Assembly: GCF_000760695.4 (NCBI RefSeq)
Contig: NZ_JHEG04000001.1
Coordinates: 8,345,123-8,409,122 of the forward strand
Direction of reading: 5' to 3'
Source of the DNA: Tolypothrix bouteillei VB521301
GTDB lineage: Bacteria; Cyanobacteriota; Cyanobacteriia; Cyanobacteriales; Nostocaceae
Length of the DNA stretch: 64,000 nt
The number at the start of each line of letters is the position of its first letter. Within the stretch, counting starts at the first letter, position 1. The notes under the pieces are model-generated. The model was not told where the DNA came from. It searched no databases and saw only the letters and a program-made list of their open reading frames with translations. Positions 25,696 through 35,952 of this stretch are shown here, one piece after another. Made by a program: the position numbers and the translations under genes.

Positions 25696-26937
25696 TTAAA
25701 AACGTCCGCTTCTCACATCACTCAAGCTAACACCGTAGAATTCTTGAGCGCGTTTAATCGCTTCCTTTGTCTCGTTTCCCATGACACCATTGAGATCGCC
25801 TTTGTAGAAACCCCGAGATTGCAATCGTCTCTGTATTTCCAAAGTATCAAAGTCACTCTTGGAACTAGGGCTAACCAAATCGTGCAATTTAGATCGAGTC
25901 GTAGGACCTGCAATACCACTAGCTGCTAAGTAATTATTGGCTTGAAATCTCTTAACAGCGTCTGCGGTATAAGGTCCAAAGTAACCGTTTGGCTCTCCCT
26001 GCAAATAGCCAGCCTTGATTAACTGCTCTTGTAGCACTCTGACAGCTTCTCCGCTATGGCCCAAGCGTAGTTTGTCTTGACTTATACCTTGCTTGGTAGT
26101 GTCTTCTCCGTAACCAACACCTGTTGGCGGTAGTCTTCTTTGCGTAGCTGGTCCTACAACACCGTCAACAGTTAACTTGTAAGCTTCTTGAAAACGTTTG
26201 ACAGCATCTTCAGTAATAGGACCGTAAATTCCCGTTGAGTTACCGTAATAAAAACCAGCTACACGCAATCTTTCTTGCAAGCTTTTCACATCTTCACCTT
26301 CATCACCTCTTTGCAAGAGGTTCGGATCGCGACGCTTGTTAGCAACCGTTGTCTCACTAGAAGTTTGTTCTACTTGAGAGTTTTGAACACTGGGTTTTTT
26401 GGCTTGAGTATTCTGACTGCTGGGTTTTTTCGTGCTATCGTTCTCAACACTGGGTTTTTTGGCTTGGGTATTCTGGCTGCTGGGTTTTTTCGCTGTAGTA
26501 CTCTCAACGCTAGGTTTTTGATTTTGGGAATTCTCTTGAGTGACTTCCCAACCATCTAACTTTTGTATAGTTACAGGTCCAGCAACACCAGTCACTTCTA
26601 GACCAGCAGCTTTTTGGAAGCGACGGACAGCCTGCTCTGTAGAAACATCATACACTTGCGTGATAGGAGCTTGATAAAAACCTGCTCTTTTTAATTCGCG
26701 TTGTAAATTTCTGACAGAAGGACCCTTATCACCTTGTTCCAATGCTAGAGCGCTGCTGTAAACATTTAGTACAGACAAAATAAGGGCAAGAGGTAACATA
26801 TACTTCCATGCCTTACCAGAGAGACGGCTCCATTCAGGGACTGTTGCTTTGTCAAACAAACTGCTGACAGAGATAATTTCACTGTTCGTCAGATCTTCGT
26901 AGGCAGAAGCTGCATGCAGATACGCAAGATTCTCCAT
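25696..26937 (-). CDS. peptidoglycan-binding (PG_binding_1) repeat protein, Alr1690-like
   Basis: The 413-residue protein has a hydrophobic segment near residues 45-67 (YMLPLALILSVLNVYSSALAL), a signal anchor placing the rest outside the inner membrane. Four PG_binding_1 repeats follow, each with GDxGxxVxxLQxxLxxAGFY and a GVxGPxT motif, at about residues 70-130, 210-265, 288-345 and 360-410. Between repeats 1 and 2 is a Lys/Pro/Ser linker of near-identical units (KKPSVENDS, KKPSSQNTQA). Convergent with furA, it is the positional homologue of Anabaena alr1690, whose mRNA extends antisense across furA. A cell-wall structural or anchoring role is likely. Confidence 0.88.
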   Translation of the reverse strand: MENLAYLHAASAYEDLTNSEIISVSSLFDKATVPEWSRLSGKAWKYMLPLALILSVLNVYSSALALEQGDKGPSVRNLQRELKRAGFYQAPITQVYDVSTEQAVRRFQKAAGLEVTGVAGPVTIQKLDGWEVTQENSQNQKPSVESTTAKKPSSQNTQAKKPSVENDSTKKPSSQNTQAKKPSVQNSQVEQTSSETTVANKRRDPNLLQRGDEGEDVKSLQERLRVAGFYYGNSTGIYGPITEDAVKRFQEAYKLTVDGVVGPATQRRLPPTGVGYGEDTTKQGISQDKLRLGHSGEAVRVLQEQLIKAGYLQGEPNGYFGPYTADAVKRFQANNYLAASGIAGPTTRSKLHDLVSPSSKSDFDTLEIQRRLQSRGFYKGDLNGVMGNETKEAIKRAQEFYGVSLSDVRSGRF

Positions 26938-27193
26938 AATTTCTTTCTAAACCACCTATTTTTCTTTTATGGCTGCTTCGGCTTGATGGACTAAGTGTGT
27001 TAAATTTTCCAGTGTTGATATACTTACATCTTGCCATAAACCTTGCTGATACGCTTGTAAAGTTCAGTAATACGATACAGTTTTAGCCCTTATGCTTCGC
27101 TTATCGCACTCTAGCCTTCGATTAAGTTAAACTAAATTTTGTCCAAAAATCCGTTTCATGGCAGACTTGCGCTGCTAGTAAATTTTGCTCTTC
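26938..27193. other. intergenic region
   Basis: About 250 bp, AT-rich, presumably holding the promoter of the peptidoglycan-binding gene. No gene or strong structure is seen. Confidence 0.5.
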
Positions 27194-27385
27194 TTATTTA
27201 GAGGTAGGGCATTGAGAAATGATGTCAGGATCTAGAGCGTCATCTCCTGGCATTACAATTAGAGTAGTACTATTATTACGTCGCACAATTTCCGGCACGA
27301 CTTCTAAACCATAAGCCCAATCGGAAACTATGAGAGATGGAGTCTGTTCTAGAAAAATTATCCCTTCTGACTGAGGGTTCCATCC
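27194..27385 (-). pseudogene. 3' remnant of an unidentified gene
   Basis: An open frame without a start codon reads GWNPQSEGIIFLEQTPSLIV, then SDWAYGLEVVPEIVRRNNSTTLIVMPGDDALDPDIISQCP to a stop at 27194. A stop also precedes it at 27386. The beta-strand-rich, protein-like text suggests the C-terminal part of a lost gene. Family unknown. Confidence 0.4.
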
Positions 27386-27506
27386 TCATAATTTGGCATT
27401 AATTACGATGCAGAATCCCTAATTATCGTTTTAAACTGTTGGCTAGGCTACAGTAGCCAATTTTCAAGCAACTGCCAATAACCCCTTTCGCGCCAGATTG
27501 TCAACA

Positions 27507-29516
27507 ATGTCTAGTTCTTCTGATTTGAGCTTCTCTCGAACCCTACGTAATAGTACATTTGCTCGCCTTGGAGAATTGCTGTTGCAAATGGCTCAATCAG
27601 TGGGAAGGCCATCTCTCGTTCTTACAGAATCGGTGCTTGTGATGGTTAACTTACCCCTAGAATGGCAGGCGCAACGCTTTACCGTATTGGTGTCCCAACA
27701 GTTTAGTGCGCTTTTAATTGGAACTCATTTACAGGACGTGGGGGATAAGGAAAATTTGGCAAACGCTTCACTTTCCGCGTCACAGCCTCTTTCTTCCACA
27801 GCCTCTTCCTTATCTTATCCCAATGATGTTTTCCTCAATTGTTATTTGACATTTGATTTATCAGAAATTGTCTCTTTTCTTTCTAATTTGAAAGGTTTGT
27901 TTGACCAAAATTCTCAAACATATCAAACCCTGGAAGATTCCTGTCAAATTCCCATCACCAATGATGCTACATTGCAAAGTAAATTTACGTTTTTATTGTT
28001 GAAAGAGCTTTTGCCAGAGCCCAATCAATCGGAAACAGAATTCCCTGTAAATTACCCTTATGTTTCTGTCTGTCAACCCGTGGAAAAAGCCCTGCAAAAA
28101 CAAATAGCTCAAGAGAAGTTATTAAATCAGGTAACCACTCAAATCCGAAAAAGTTTAGACTTACCAGTCATCATGTCTACAGCTGTTGCACAAGTCAGAG
28201 AATTTTTGGAATTAGATAGACTGGTGATATATAAATTTAAGCATTCCATTGCTAAGAATCAAGAGTTTACAATAACTAACCAACAAGACTCTCCTTTATC
28301 CCTCCCAAACTATGCCCCTTTTTTGACGCCTCATTCCTTAGAACAAGATTTACAAGACAAAGCAGGCTATGTTGTTTACGAAATTCGCGCTCATGATGCT
28401 ATTCCATCAGTTTTGCATTATACGGAAAATAATTGTTTAACTCAAACGGAGCAATGTTGGGAAAAGTACAAACAAGGGTATACGTTATCTGTAGATGATG
28501 TGGAAAAAGTTTATGCTCTAGAAGAGTGTTTGTTAAATTTTTTACGGGATACTAAAGTCCGTGCCAAATTAGCCTCACCAATTATTTTTGAAGAGAAACT
28601 TTGGGGATTGCTTATTGCCCATCAATGCGATAGTCCCCGTGCTTGGACAGAAAGTGAAAAGATTTTGTTGACATCCGTAGCGGAACAATTAGCGATCGCA
28701 ATCCATCAATCCGAGTTAATGCGTTCTCTGACAAAAGAAAAACAAAATTTGGAAGAACGTGTTATTGAGCGCACTGTTGCTTTACACGATGCTCTCGTCG
28801 CTGCAGAAGCTGCTAGCCGTTTAAGAAGCGAATTCCTCGCTACCATCAGTCACGAATTACTGACACCTTTAACTTACGTTATTGGGATGTCTTCCACTTT
28901 ACTACGTTGGTCTTTTGGCGAGTTAACAAAGCGCCAACGGGATTATTTACAAACGATCCATGATAGCGGCGAGCATTTATTAGAGATGATTAACGATATT
29001 CTCGAACTCTCTCAGATAGAAGCAGGCAAAGCAGTATTAAATATAACAAGCTTTTCCTTAAGTGATGCAGCTGAATCTACAATTAATGGATTAAAAGAAA
29101 AAGCAACTATTAAAAGAGTCAATCTTAAACTCGATTTACAAATCAATGCAGAATGCGATCGCTTTACAGCTGATGCCAGAAGAATACAACAAATTCTGTG
29201 GAATCTGCTAACTAATGCTGTAAAATTTACCCATGAAGGAGGCAACGTTACATTACGCCTTTGGGTAGAAGACGAAAATGCTGTCTTTCAAGTAGAGGAT
29301 ACAGGTATTGGTATCCCAGAAGATCAATTATCACTCCTGTTTGAGAAATTCCACCAACTTGACACACCCTATCGGCGTCGTTATGGCGGTACTGGATTGG
29401 GCTTAGCATTAACCAAACAGCTTGTAGAACTTCATCGAGGTCGAATTGAAGTAGAATCTACCGTAGGTGTTGGTTCAATTTTTACTGTTTGGATACCACC
29501 AGTAGTTAGTGGTTAG
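27507..29516 (+). CDS. GAF-domain sensor histidine kinase
   Basis: A 669-residue cytosolic kinase from ATG 27507. Residues 1-190 form an unrecognised N-terminal sensor region. A GAF domain (about 215-415) of the cyanobacterial phytochrome-like class follows (LLNQVTTQIRKSLDLPVIMSTAVAQVREFLELDRLVIYKF; RAKLASPIIFEEKLWGLLIAHQC). A coiled linker leads to HisKA with the phosphoacceptor in SEFLATISHELLTPL and HATPase_c with NLLTNAVKF, DTGIGIPE and GTGLGLAL. The GAF lacks an obvious chromophore cysteine, so a bilin is not indicated. No response regulator is next to it. The 3' end converges on an HtrA protease gene. Confidence 0.9.
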   Translation: MSSSSDLSFSRTLRNSTFARLGELLLQMAQSVGRPSLVLTESVLVMVNLPLEWQAQRFTVLVSQQFSALLIGTHLQDVGDKENLANASLSASQPLSSTASSLSYPNDVFLNCYLTFDLSEIVSFLSNLKGLFDQNSQTYQTLEDSCQIPITNDATLQSKFTFLLLKELLPEPNQSETEFPVNYPYVSVCQPVEKALQKQIAQEKLLNQVTTQIRKSLDLPVIMSTAVAQVREFLELDRLVIYKFKHSIAKNQEFTITNQQDSPLSLPNYAPFLTPHSLEQDLQDKAGYVVYEIRAHDAIPSVLHYTENNCLTQTEQCWEKYKQGYTLSVDDVEKVYALEECLLNFLRDTKVRAKLASPIIFEEKLWGLLIAHQCDSPRAWTESEKILLTSVAEQLAIAIHQSELMRSLTKEKQNLEERVIERTVALHDALVAAEAASRLRSEFLATISHELLTPLTYVIGMSSTLLRWSFGELTKRQRDYLQTIHDSGEHLLEMINDILELSQIEAGKAVLNITSFSLSDAAESTINGLKEKATIKRVNLKLDLQINAECDRFTADARRIQQILWNLLTNAVKFTHEGGNVTLRLWVEDENAVFQVEDTGIGIPEDQLSLLFEKFHQLDTPYRRRYGGTGLGLALTKQLVELHRGRIEVESTVGVGSIFTVWIPPVVSG

Positions 29517-29565
29517 TGAATGATAAAGAGCGCGAGGCTGATGTAGAAAAACCACTAACCACTAA
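29506..29565. terminator. inverted repeat between convergent genes
   Basis: A 13-bp perfect inverted repeat, TTAGTGGTTAGTG/CACTAACCACTAA, spans the kinase stop codon and the gap. It is made of the same heptamer-like repeats seen elsewhere and may act as a bidirectional terminator, although U-tracts are poor. Confidence 0.4.
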
Positions 29566-29579
29566 CCACCACTAACCAC

Positions 29580-30836
29580 TTACGAATTATTTGCGTCTCT
29601 TAGTTCGCCCGGACGGACGGTGAACTGCTGCATTTGGTCACCCCGGATGACAGTCAATTGCAAGGGTTGGTTGACTCGGCTTTTTTCCACCAAGCTTTGT
29701 AACTGTTCGGCGGTGGTCACGTTTTGTTCGCCAATCTGAGTTATTACATCACCCCGACGCAAACCCGCAGATGCAGCAGGGCTGTTGGGTATGACTTGCA
29801 TGACTAATACACCATTGACTTCCGGTACAGTCATAGTGGAATTGGGGTCGCGATTAAATTGTTGTGCCTGTTCTGGTGTCAAACTCACCATGCGAACACC
29901 GATGTATGGATGGGAGATTTTTTCACCACGGGTCAAAGCATCTTTAATTAACTTAGCTTTGTCAATGGGAATGGCAAACCCAATTCCTTGAGCATCAGCA
30001 CGAATGGCAGTATTGATGCCGATAACTTCTCCTTGCTCGTTAACTAAGGGACCGCCAGAGTTACCGGGATTGATAGCGGCATCTGTTTGTATAAAGTCTA
30101 ACCGCTTATCGGGGATACCAACTTGAGCGCTAGAGCGGTTAAGCGTGCTAATAATACCTAATGTTACAGTATTATCTAAGCCCAATGGGTTACCGACCGC
30201 TATTGCCCAATCCCCTACTTGCAAATCTTGAGAGTTACCTAAAGTTGCTACGGGGAGATTTGTCCCTTTAATTTTTACAACTGCCAAATCTGAGGGTTCA
30301 TCTACCCCACGCACTTCTCCTTTGAGTTTGCGCCCGTCTTTTAGGGTGACGGTGACAGAATCAGCACCACTCACCACGTGAGCGTTGGTAAGAATTATAC
30401 CATTAGAATCAATGATAAAACCAGAACCTTCACCTCTTTGTCGGTATTCTTGAGGCGCTCTGGAAAAATCGTCACCAAAAAATTCCCGGAAGAAAGGGTC
30501 CCCAAAAAAGGGGTCGGGAGCACGCATAGTGATAGTACGCTCTGTATCAATCCGTACAACTGCAGGTCCGACTTTATTGACAGCAGTACTCACAAAACTG
30601 CGAATGGCTGCTTTTTGAGATTCTACAGGAGGTGCGTTTTCTGGTGCGGCTTCTACTTCAGTAGTACTTGGTATGGTATTACTGACAAGAGACGACCGCC
30701 CTGGAATTGGCAGGTTAGGAAATGCCCACAAAGTTGTCAAAGTTAAGCCAACACTCAAGATTGCTACTAGAACATAGCTGGTTACTTGACGCAAAAGGGG
30801 TGAAAACCGTTGTTCTTCAGAAGATGATAATGACAT
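29580..30836 (-). CDS. HtrA/Deg-family serine protease
   Basis: The 418-residue protein from ATG 30836 ([15 protein letters not shown]) has a signal-anchor span ([20 protein letters not shown]) and a Pro/Glu linker. The trypsin-like domain carries the catalytic His in [11 protein letters not shown], Asp in [12 protein letters not shown] and Ser in [11 protein letters not shown]. One C-terminal PDZ domain ([32 protein letters not shown]) follows. It is a periplasmic/thylakoid-lumen quality-control protease; cyanobacteria have three paralogues (HhoA, HhoB, HtrA) and I cannot say which this is. The open frame reaches 30884, but the added residues show no homology. Confidence 0.93.
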   Translation of the reverse strand: MSLSSSEEQRFSPLLRQVTSYVLVAILSVGLTLTTLWAFPNLPIPGRSSLVSNTIPSTTEVEAAPENAPPVESQKAAIRSFVSTAVNKVGPAVVRIDTERTITMRAPDPFFGDPFFREFFGDDFSRAPQEYRQRGEGSGFIIDSNGIILTNAHVVSGADSVTVTLKDGRKLKGEVRGVDEPSDLAVVKIKGTNLPVATLGNSQDLQVGDWAIAVGNPLGLDNTVTLGIISTLNRSSAQVGIPDKRLDFIQTDAAINPGNSGGPLVNEQGEVIGINTAIRADAQGIGFAIPIDKAKLIKDALTRGEKISHPYIGVRMVSLTPEQAQQFNRDPNSTMTVPEVNGVLVMQVIPNSPAASAGLRRGDVITQIGEQNVTTAEQLQSLVEKSRVNQPLQLTVIRGDQMQQFTVRPGELRDANNS

Positions 30837-31116
30837 ATTAATTTCTGCTATCCCGCAAAACATGACTATCGTCTCTAAAACCATTATTACTGGGAAAAGG
30901 GTGTGTTGACCTTAGTAGGACTTACACACTCTACAAATCGATTTCCCTCTAAGTTTGCGTTTGTTCAAGGAGTTTCAGGTAAACATCCGATCTGTTGTCT
31001 TGCTATCAACTTTTCTATACCTTTGCGTAATCCCACTAGCCCAGTCAGTAGGTAACAATGAATATAAATTAAAACAGCTAATCTCATTCTTAATAAAATG
31101 ACGGAGAGAAAGTTTT

Positions 31117-31326
31117 ATGTCTATCTGGGTATTGGTAGCTCTAATTTCTTACCTTTTGGGAGCCTTGATTCAATGGACTGCTCTCAAGCAGCAGTTTCAG
31201 GAACTTGACGAATACACTAATTTTCCCATAGTTTGGATCGCCAAAGTTGTCTTAACAACTGGTTGTTTTTTGGAAGCTTTAGCTTGGCCTTTCGAGCTGC
31301 TTGACTCAGCAACTGCAACTGAGTAA
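31117..31326 (+). CDS. small membrane protein, 69 aa
   Basis: Starts ATG 31117 (MSIWVLVALISYLLGALIQW) with GGAGAGAAAG upstream. It has two hydrophobic segments, at residues 3-22 and about 40-60 (VWIAKVVLTTGCFLEALAWPF), with a short charged loop between. A small two-span inner- or thylakoid-membrane protein conserved in appearance but not identified. It lies 54 bp before the MDR reductase and could be co-transcribed. Confidence 0.65.
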   Translation: MSIWVLVALISYLLGALIQWTALKQQFQELDEYTNFPIVWIAKVVLTTGCFLEALAWPFELLDSATATE

Positions 31327-31379
31327 CCATTGCTACTGTTCCTGTAGAATAGTCCTGGCACAACTAGGAGCATCTAACG

Positions 31380-32390
31380 ATGAAAGTGTGGGAAGTTCAA
31401 TCTCGGGAAGGTCTTGATGCATTGACATTGGTTGATAGACCGGAACCCCAGCCTCAAGCGGGACAGATTCTTCTCAAAATACACGCTGCTTCACTCAATT
31501 ATCGCGATTTGTTAACCGTTAAAGGGGCGTATGGCTCTAAACAAAAACTACCGCTTGTTCCGTTTTCTGATGGTGCGGGAGAGGTGGTTGCTGTTGGTGA
31601 GGGGGTAACTAGAGTTAAAGTTGGCGACAGGGTTGCCAGCATTTTCATGCAAACTTGGATAGATGGGGAATATTCAGCAGAAAAATCCCGTTCAGCATTA
31701 GGTGGTGCGATTGATGGTATCTTAGCTGAGTATGTTGTACTAGACCAAAATGGTGTCGTTCGTGTTCCAGATTTTCTGTCTTATGAGGAAGCAGCAACGC
31801 TACCCTGTGCTGCGGTAACTGCTTGGAATGCTCTTGTCACGGATGGCAAGTTAAAAGCTAGCGATACGATTTTGATACAAGGAACTGGGGGAGTTTCAAT
31901 ATTTGCGCTTCAGTTTGCTAAAGCAATGGGGGTCAAAGTTATTGCGACTTCAAGCAGCGATTGGAAGTTAGAAAAGTTGCGGCAATTGGGCGCTGCAGAA
32001 GTCGTGAATTATCAGACTGTACCAGACTGGGATGAAAGAGTTTGGGAAATCACGGGTAAACTTGGAGTTGATCGCATTATTGAAGTGGGTGGTGCGGGAA
32101 CTTTCAATAAATCCCTCCGTGCTGTCCGTTATGGAGGACATATTAGTTTGATTGGAGTGCTTTCCGGGTTAAATGCTGATGTCAGTACAGTCTCGATTTT
32201 GCACAAAGGTATTTGCGTGCAAGGCATTTATGTAGGTAGTCGCGAGATGTTTGAGGCGATGAATCGAGCTATCTCCTTACATAATATCCAACCGATAATT
32301 GACCGAGAGCTCCCCTTTGAACAAGCACGGGAAGCTTTGGCGTATATGGAGAGTGGAGCGCATTTTGGCAAGATTGTCTTGCAGGTGTAA
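31380..32390 (+). CDS. zinc-type/quinone-oxidoreductase-like MDR alcohol dehydrogenase
   Basis: A 336-residue medium-chain dehydrogenase/reductase. An N-terminal GroES-like domain (ILLKIHAASLNYRDLLTVKGAYG; PFSDGAGEVVAVGEGVTRVKVGDRV) is followed by a Rossmann NADPH domain (ILIQGTGGVSIFALQFAKAMGVKVIATSSS). The catalytic-zinc cysteine and the structural-zinc cysteine cluster are absent, so it is of the zinc-independent quinone-reductase/crotonyl-reductase type despite common zinc-ADH annotation. Substrate unknown. ATG 31380 is preceded by AGGAGC, a good ribosome site. Confidence 0.88.
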   Translation: MKVWEVQSREGLDALTLVDRPEPQPQAGQILLKIHAASLNYRDLLTVKGAYGSKQKLPLVPFSDGAGEVVAVGEGVTRVKVGDRVASIFMQTWIDGEYSAEKSRSALGGAIDGILAEYVVLDQNGVVRVPDFLSYEEAATLPCAAVTAWNALVTDGKLKASDTILIQGTGGVSIFALQFAKAMGVKVIATSSSDWKLEKLRQLGAAEVVNYQTVPDWDERVWEITGKLGVDRIIEVGGAGTFNKSLRAVRYGGHISLIGVLSGLNADVSTVSILHKGICVQGIYVGSREMFEAMNRAISLHNIQPIIDRELPFEQAREALAYMESGAHFGKIVLQV

Positions 32391-32500
32391 AAGATTTGCC
32401 AAATCTCTTGCAAGTCGAAGTCATTACGAGTATGATTTAAGAAGAGCAGTTAAAGACTGCAAACCACTTGCTCAAGGATTAAGTAGGAATACAACCAGCT

Positions 32501-33274
32501 ATGGAACCCCTTGTTATAGGTGCGATCGCGAGTTTAGGCGCGGGACTCGCCACTGTTATTGGTGCCTTACCAATTTTACTACCAATAAATTTTACGCAAA
32601 GAGTGCAAGGAATCATGCTGGGGTTTGGAGGCGGAGTAATGTTGGCAGCAACATCCTTTTCACTAATCCTACCGGGTACTGAGTCTGCGGTTGCTCAAGG
32701 TTATCCCCAAGCAGGTGCAGCTTTGATTATGGCGACGGGTATTTTGCTCGGAGGCGTGTTTCTGCAATTAACACACAAATTATTGCCCCACGAACATTTT
32801 TTTAAAGGGCAAGAAAATGTTCGTTCCAATAACCTGAAACGAATTTGGTTGTTTATTGCTGCAATTACCATTCATAACTTTCCTGAAGGATTAGCAGTGG
32901 GAGTTAATTTTGGTAATAATAATATTAAAGATGGTATTCCTGTTGCCTTAGGCATTGGGTTGCAAAATATTCCGGAAGGCTTGGTAGTCGCATTATCTTT
33001 AGTTGCTGAGAAATATTCAGCAGGTTATGCTTTATGGATTTCACTGCTGACGGGTTTAGTTGAACCAATTGGTGGTGTAATTGGTGCCGGCGTGGTGAGT
33101 ATCGCTAATTTTATCTTGCCTTGGGCAATGGCATTTGCAGCAGGTGCAATGTTGTTTGTAATTAGTGATGAAATCATTCCTGAATCTCATCGTAAAGGAT
33201 TGGAGAAAGAAGGAACTATTGGTGTGATGCTGGGCTTTATCATCATGATGTTTTTGGATATTGCTTTGGGGTAG
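32501..33274 (+). CDS. ZIP-family divalent metal transporter
   Basis: The 257-residue integral membrane protein has about eight hydrophobic segments. The ZIP metal-site motifs are in TM4 (HNFPEGLAVGVNFG) and TM5 (GLQNIPEGLVVALSL). The TM2-3 region GGGVMLAATSFSLILPG and a His-rich loop (HKLLPHEHFF) also fit ZupT-like bacterial members, which import Zn(II) and related ions. Start ATG 32501 (MEPLVIGAIASLGAG). No metal regulator site was recognised upstream. Confidence 0.92.
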   Translation: MEPLVIGAIASLGAGLATVIGALPILLPINFTQRVQGIMLGFGGGVMLAATSFSLILPGTESAVAQGYPQAGAALIMATGILLGGVFLQLTHKLLPHEHFFKGQENVRSNNLKRIWLFIAAITIHNFPEGLAVGVNFGNNNIKDGIPVALGIGLQNIPEGLVVALSLVAEKYSAGYALWISLLTGLVEPIGGVIGAGVVSIANFILPWAMAFAAGAMLFVISDEIIPESHRKGLEKEGTIGVMLGFIIMMFLDIALG

Positions 33275-33386
33275 TTAGTTGTTGAATTACAACATTGAAA
33301 TATGTCTGAAAGTCTTACTAATTACTAATGACAGCATTGACTCATTAACTTTAAGTGTACTAACTGATTGAAAAAGGAGCAAAATT

Positions 33387-33782
33387 ATGAATCTTCTTCG
33401 TTTTGAGCACATAAATATTTCTTGTAAAGATCTACAAGCAACTCAAAAGTTCTATCAAACTCTATTCCCCGATTGGTATGTGCGTGCCGAAGGTGTATTT
33501 AATGGTAGGCACTGGATACATTTAGGTAACAATCAATTTTATCTGGCTCTTAATCATGAGGCCAATCAAGATCGCGTAAACTTACCTTACCAAAATATTG
33601 GTATCAATCATGTTGGTTTTGTGATTCAAGATGGAGAAGGTATGAAAAATTTGCTTGAGAAAGAAGGGATTGAATATTACACGCTAACAGCAGCCGAAAC
33701 CAAGCATAGAATTTATGTTAACGATCCAGATGGCAATGAAATTGAATTGGTTGAATACCGCCCTGAGTATGCGTTGAAGTGA
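33387..33782 (+). CDS. VOC-family (glyoxalase/dioxygenase superfamily) protein
   Basis: The 131-residue single-module protein has paired beta-alpha-beta-beta-beta units: FEHINISCKDLQATQKFYQTLF, then INHVGFVIQDGEGMKNLLEKEGIEYY and the closing NDPDGNEIELVEY. Metal ligands plausible for the family are His6-7 region, the mid-chain histidine and the last Glu. Substrate unknown. ATG 33387 is preceded by AAAGGAGC. It is the last ordinary gene before the defence island. Confidence 0.85.
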   Translation: MNLLRFEHINISCKDLQATQKFYQTLFPDWYVRAEGVFNGRHWIHLGNNQFYLALNHEANQDRVNLPYQNIGINHVGFVIQDGEGMKNLLEKEGIEYYTLTAAETKHRIYVNDPDGNEIELVEYRPEYALK

Positions 33783-33807
33783 TTGGCTAATTTTAGCGTG
33801 GCGTTGC

Positions 33808-33862
33808 GATTCTAGCGGCGCACCTGGGGTTTGCGGTGTTAACTTGGGCAAGATGATAGCGT
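33808..33862 (-). pseudogene. 5' fragment of a DUF3291 gene
   Basis: The minus strand begins MNTERYHLAQVNTA, identical over the first 14 residues to the start of the complete DUF3291 gene at 50380-50877. It then shifts frame and diverges within ~55 bp. Fragment and full gene have the same orientation and bracket the 17-kb island. Confidence 0.75.
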
Positions 33863-33901
33863 TCTGTATTCATTGTTTTTGTGTTGATTGTGGATGGTAG
33901 G

Positions 33902-35952
33902 ATGACAAACTTGTTAGCTGGTACAGAAGTAGAAGCACGCTCTTTGCGTTGGGAAGTAGTGAGTGCTACTCAGTTAGGACAACAAACTCTTTACAGGTTG
34001 CGTTGCTTGCAAGGAGAACTGCGAGGTACAGAATTTGATATTCTCCATCCTTTTGAATCTGTAGAGGCAGTTATTCGCGATTTGCGTCCCGATCGCGCTG
34101 CGCCTTTACCTAATTGGTTAGTTGATCATCAAGCTTTTCTCTTGGAGCAATCTTTGTCGGGTAATGCTCTCCTCGCCGTACAACCCGGTCGCTTACGTGT
34201 AGAAGCGTATCAATTGGTTCCTGTATTACGAGCAATTCGCATGAGTCGGGTACGGTTGCTTTTAGCGGATGGGGTTGGGTTGGGAAAAACTATTCAAGCT
34301 GGATTGATTATTACCGAATTGATGGCGCGACGGGTAGTGCATCGCATTCTAATTGTTTGTCCTGCTGGTCCATTGTTGGAACAGTGGAAGCTAGAAATGT
34401 CTGAACGCTTTGGTTTGCGTTTGGATGAGGTAAACCGAGGAAGGTTGGAAGAAATTCGTCGCAGTACGGAGTTGGGTGCAAATCCTTTTGATTATATTCC
34501 TTTGGCGATCGCGTCCATTGATTTTCTCAAGCAGGAAAAAATTCTGGAATCCTTGGAAAGAGCTAGTTACGACATGGTGGTGTTGGATGAAGCCCATCAC
34601 TGTATGGACTTGGGCGCTATTGGGGAAAAAGAGGATTCTCAACGACGACGGTTGGCGGAGGTTTTAGCGCGGCGTTGCGATTCTTTGTTGTTACTGACTG
34701 CAACTCCTCATGATGGGAATGACCGTTCTTTTGCTTCTTTGTGTGAATTGTTAGATTTATCCTTAGTGGATGGGAGAGGAAATTTAAGGGGCGTTGGCTA
34801 TCGCGATTGTGTTGTTCGTCGTCTGAAATCTCATATTCCCAATCGGTTTAAAAATCGCATTGTCGAACCAAAATCAGTTGTTGCTAATAATCAGGAACAT
34901 CCCGATTATATAGCATTGCAACATGGGTTGTTGGAATTTTTAGCACCTGAGTTGCGGAGGGCTTTTCAGAAGAAGCGTTACAGTGATGTTTTGGCAGTTC
35001 TCTCAAAAGTTTTCAACAAGCAGCAAGAACTCACACCTGGTTGGGAGATGCGGGATTGAATGCAGAACAACGGTTACTAACAGAAGCAACAGAAGCCAGA
35101 GAAAAAGGAAACCGCAGTTCTGCTGTAGATTTATTTAGTTTTGTCCGCGATGGGATTTTGCTAGATGGGGGAGATTTTCAACCAACCAAACACCCAGAAA
35201 TTTACATCATGCGTCTTCCCTCAGCTTGGAATTATGGGCTTGATGAGTTACCGGGATACGATCGCAATAGTCATTGTTTGCGGTTGACGACTAATATGGA
35301 TGTGACTCGCGACGAACAAAATCGCCCTGTGGGTTTTTTAGGTCGCGCCCATCCTTTGGTAAGGCGTGCTGTGGATAGAGTAAGGAATTTATCCTTTGGC
35401 GGTGGCGATCGCAACACTCAAGATAGCCGTGTTAGTGTGGTGAAAGCTGATGTAGAGAAACCAACCTTGCTATTTACTTTTTTAGGTAGAGTTGCTAGCA
35501 ATGCGGGATCGGAATTCGAGAAAGTGTTGGCGGTAAAAGTTGGGTCGGATGGGGAAACAGAGTTTTACGACCAAGCCCAAGATTGGCTTAGTTTAGCAGA
35601 TCCGAAACAGGCGATAAGTACAAAAAATGTGTGGAAAAATTACTTTGAGTCATGTTGGGAAACTGCAACTCAGCAAGCGCAAGATGTCGCCCAAACGAAT
35701 TGGTTATCTGTGGCGGAAGCATTTATCAAAGAACGCAAGCGCGAGTTAGAGATAGAAAAAGCCCGACAAACTGAGTGGTTGCAACAGCGCAGTCAAGAAA
35801 TTACAGGGAACGTGGAAAATGCGGTGCAAAGGTCTGGGGAAAGGTCGAAAACCCTGGTAGGTAAGACGAGATACGGAATCCCTCTGCATCGGGTAGGACA
35901 GAGCGTAACTGCTTTGAGGTATTTAGAAGACGCAATTTGGAGTAGAGCATGA
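33902..35952 (+). pseudogene. SNF2-family helicase (DISARM DrmD-like) with internal deletion
   Basis: The N-terminal part (33902-35059) has the SF2 ATPase lobe: LLLADGVGLGKTIQAGLII (Walker A), DMVVLDEAHHCMD (DEAH box) and LLTATPHDG. The C-terminal part (35041-35952) carries the family's tail (IYIMRLPSAWNYGLDELPGYD; LTTNMDVTRDEQNRPVGFLGRAHPLV). The helicase C-lobe that should lie between is missing, and the two parts are in different frames, so an internal deletion occurred at about 35000-35050. The extreme 3' end is cut by a group II intron from about 35824, and the last ~40 codons before 35952 are intron sequence. Homologues remodel or translocate DNA in DISARM-type phage defence. This copy cannot be functional. 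Confidence 0.85.

Noticed and set aside
26275..26559. 94-codon plus-strand frame with repeats opposite the peptidoglycan-binding gene
   Set aside because: It is the antisense of the Lys/Pro/Ser linker repeats; its internal repetition is inherited from the real gene.
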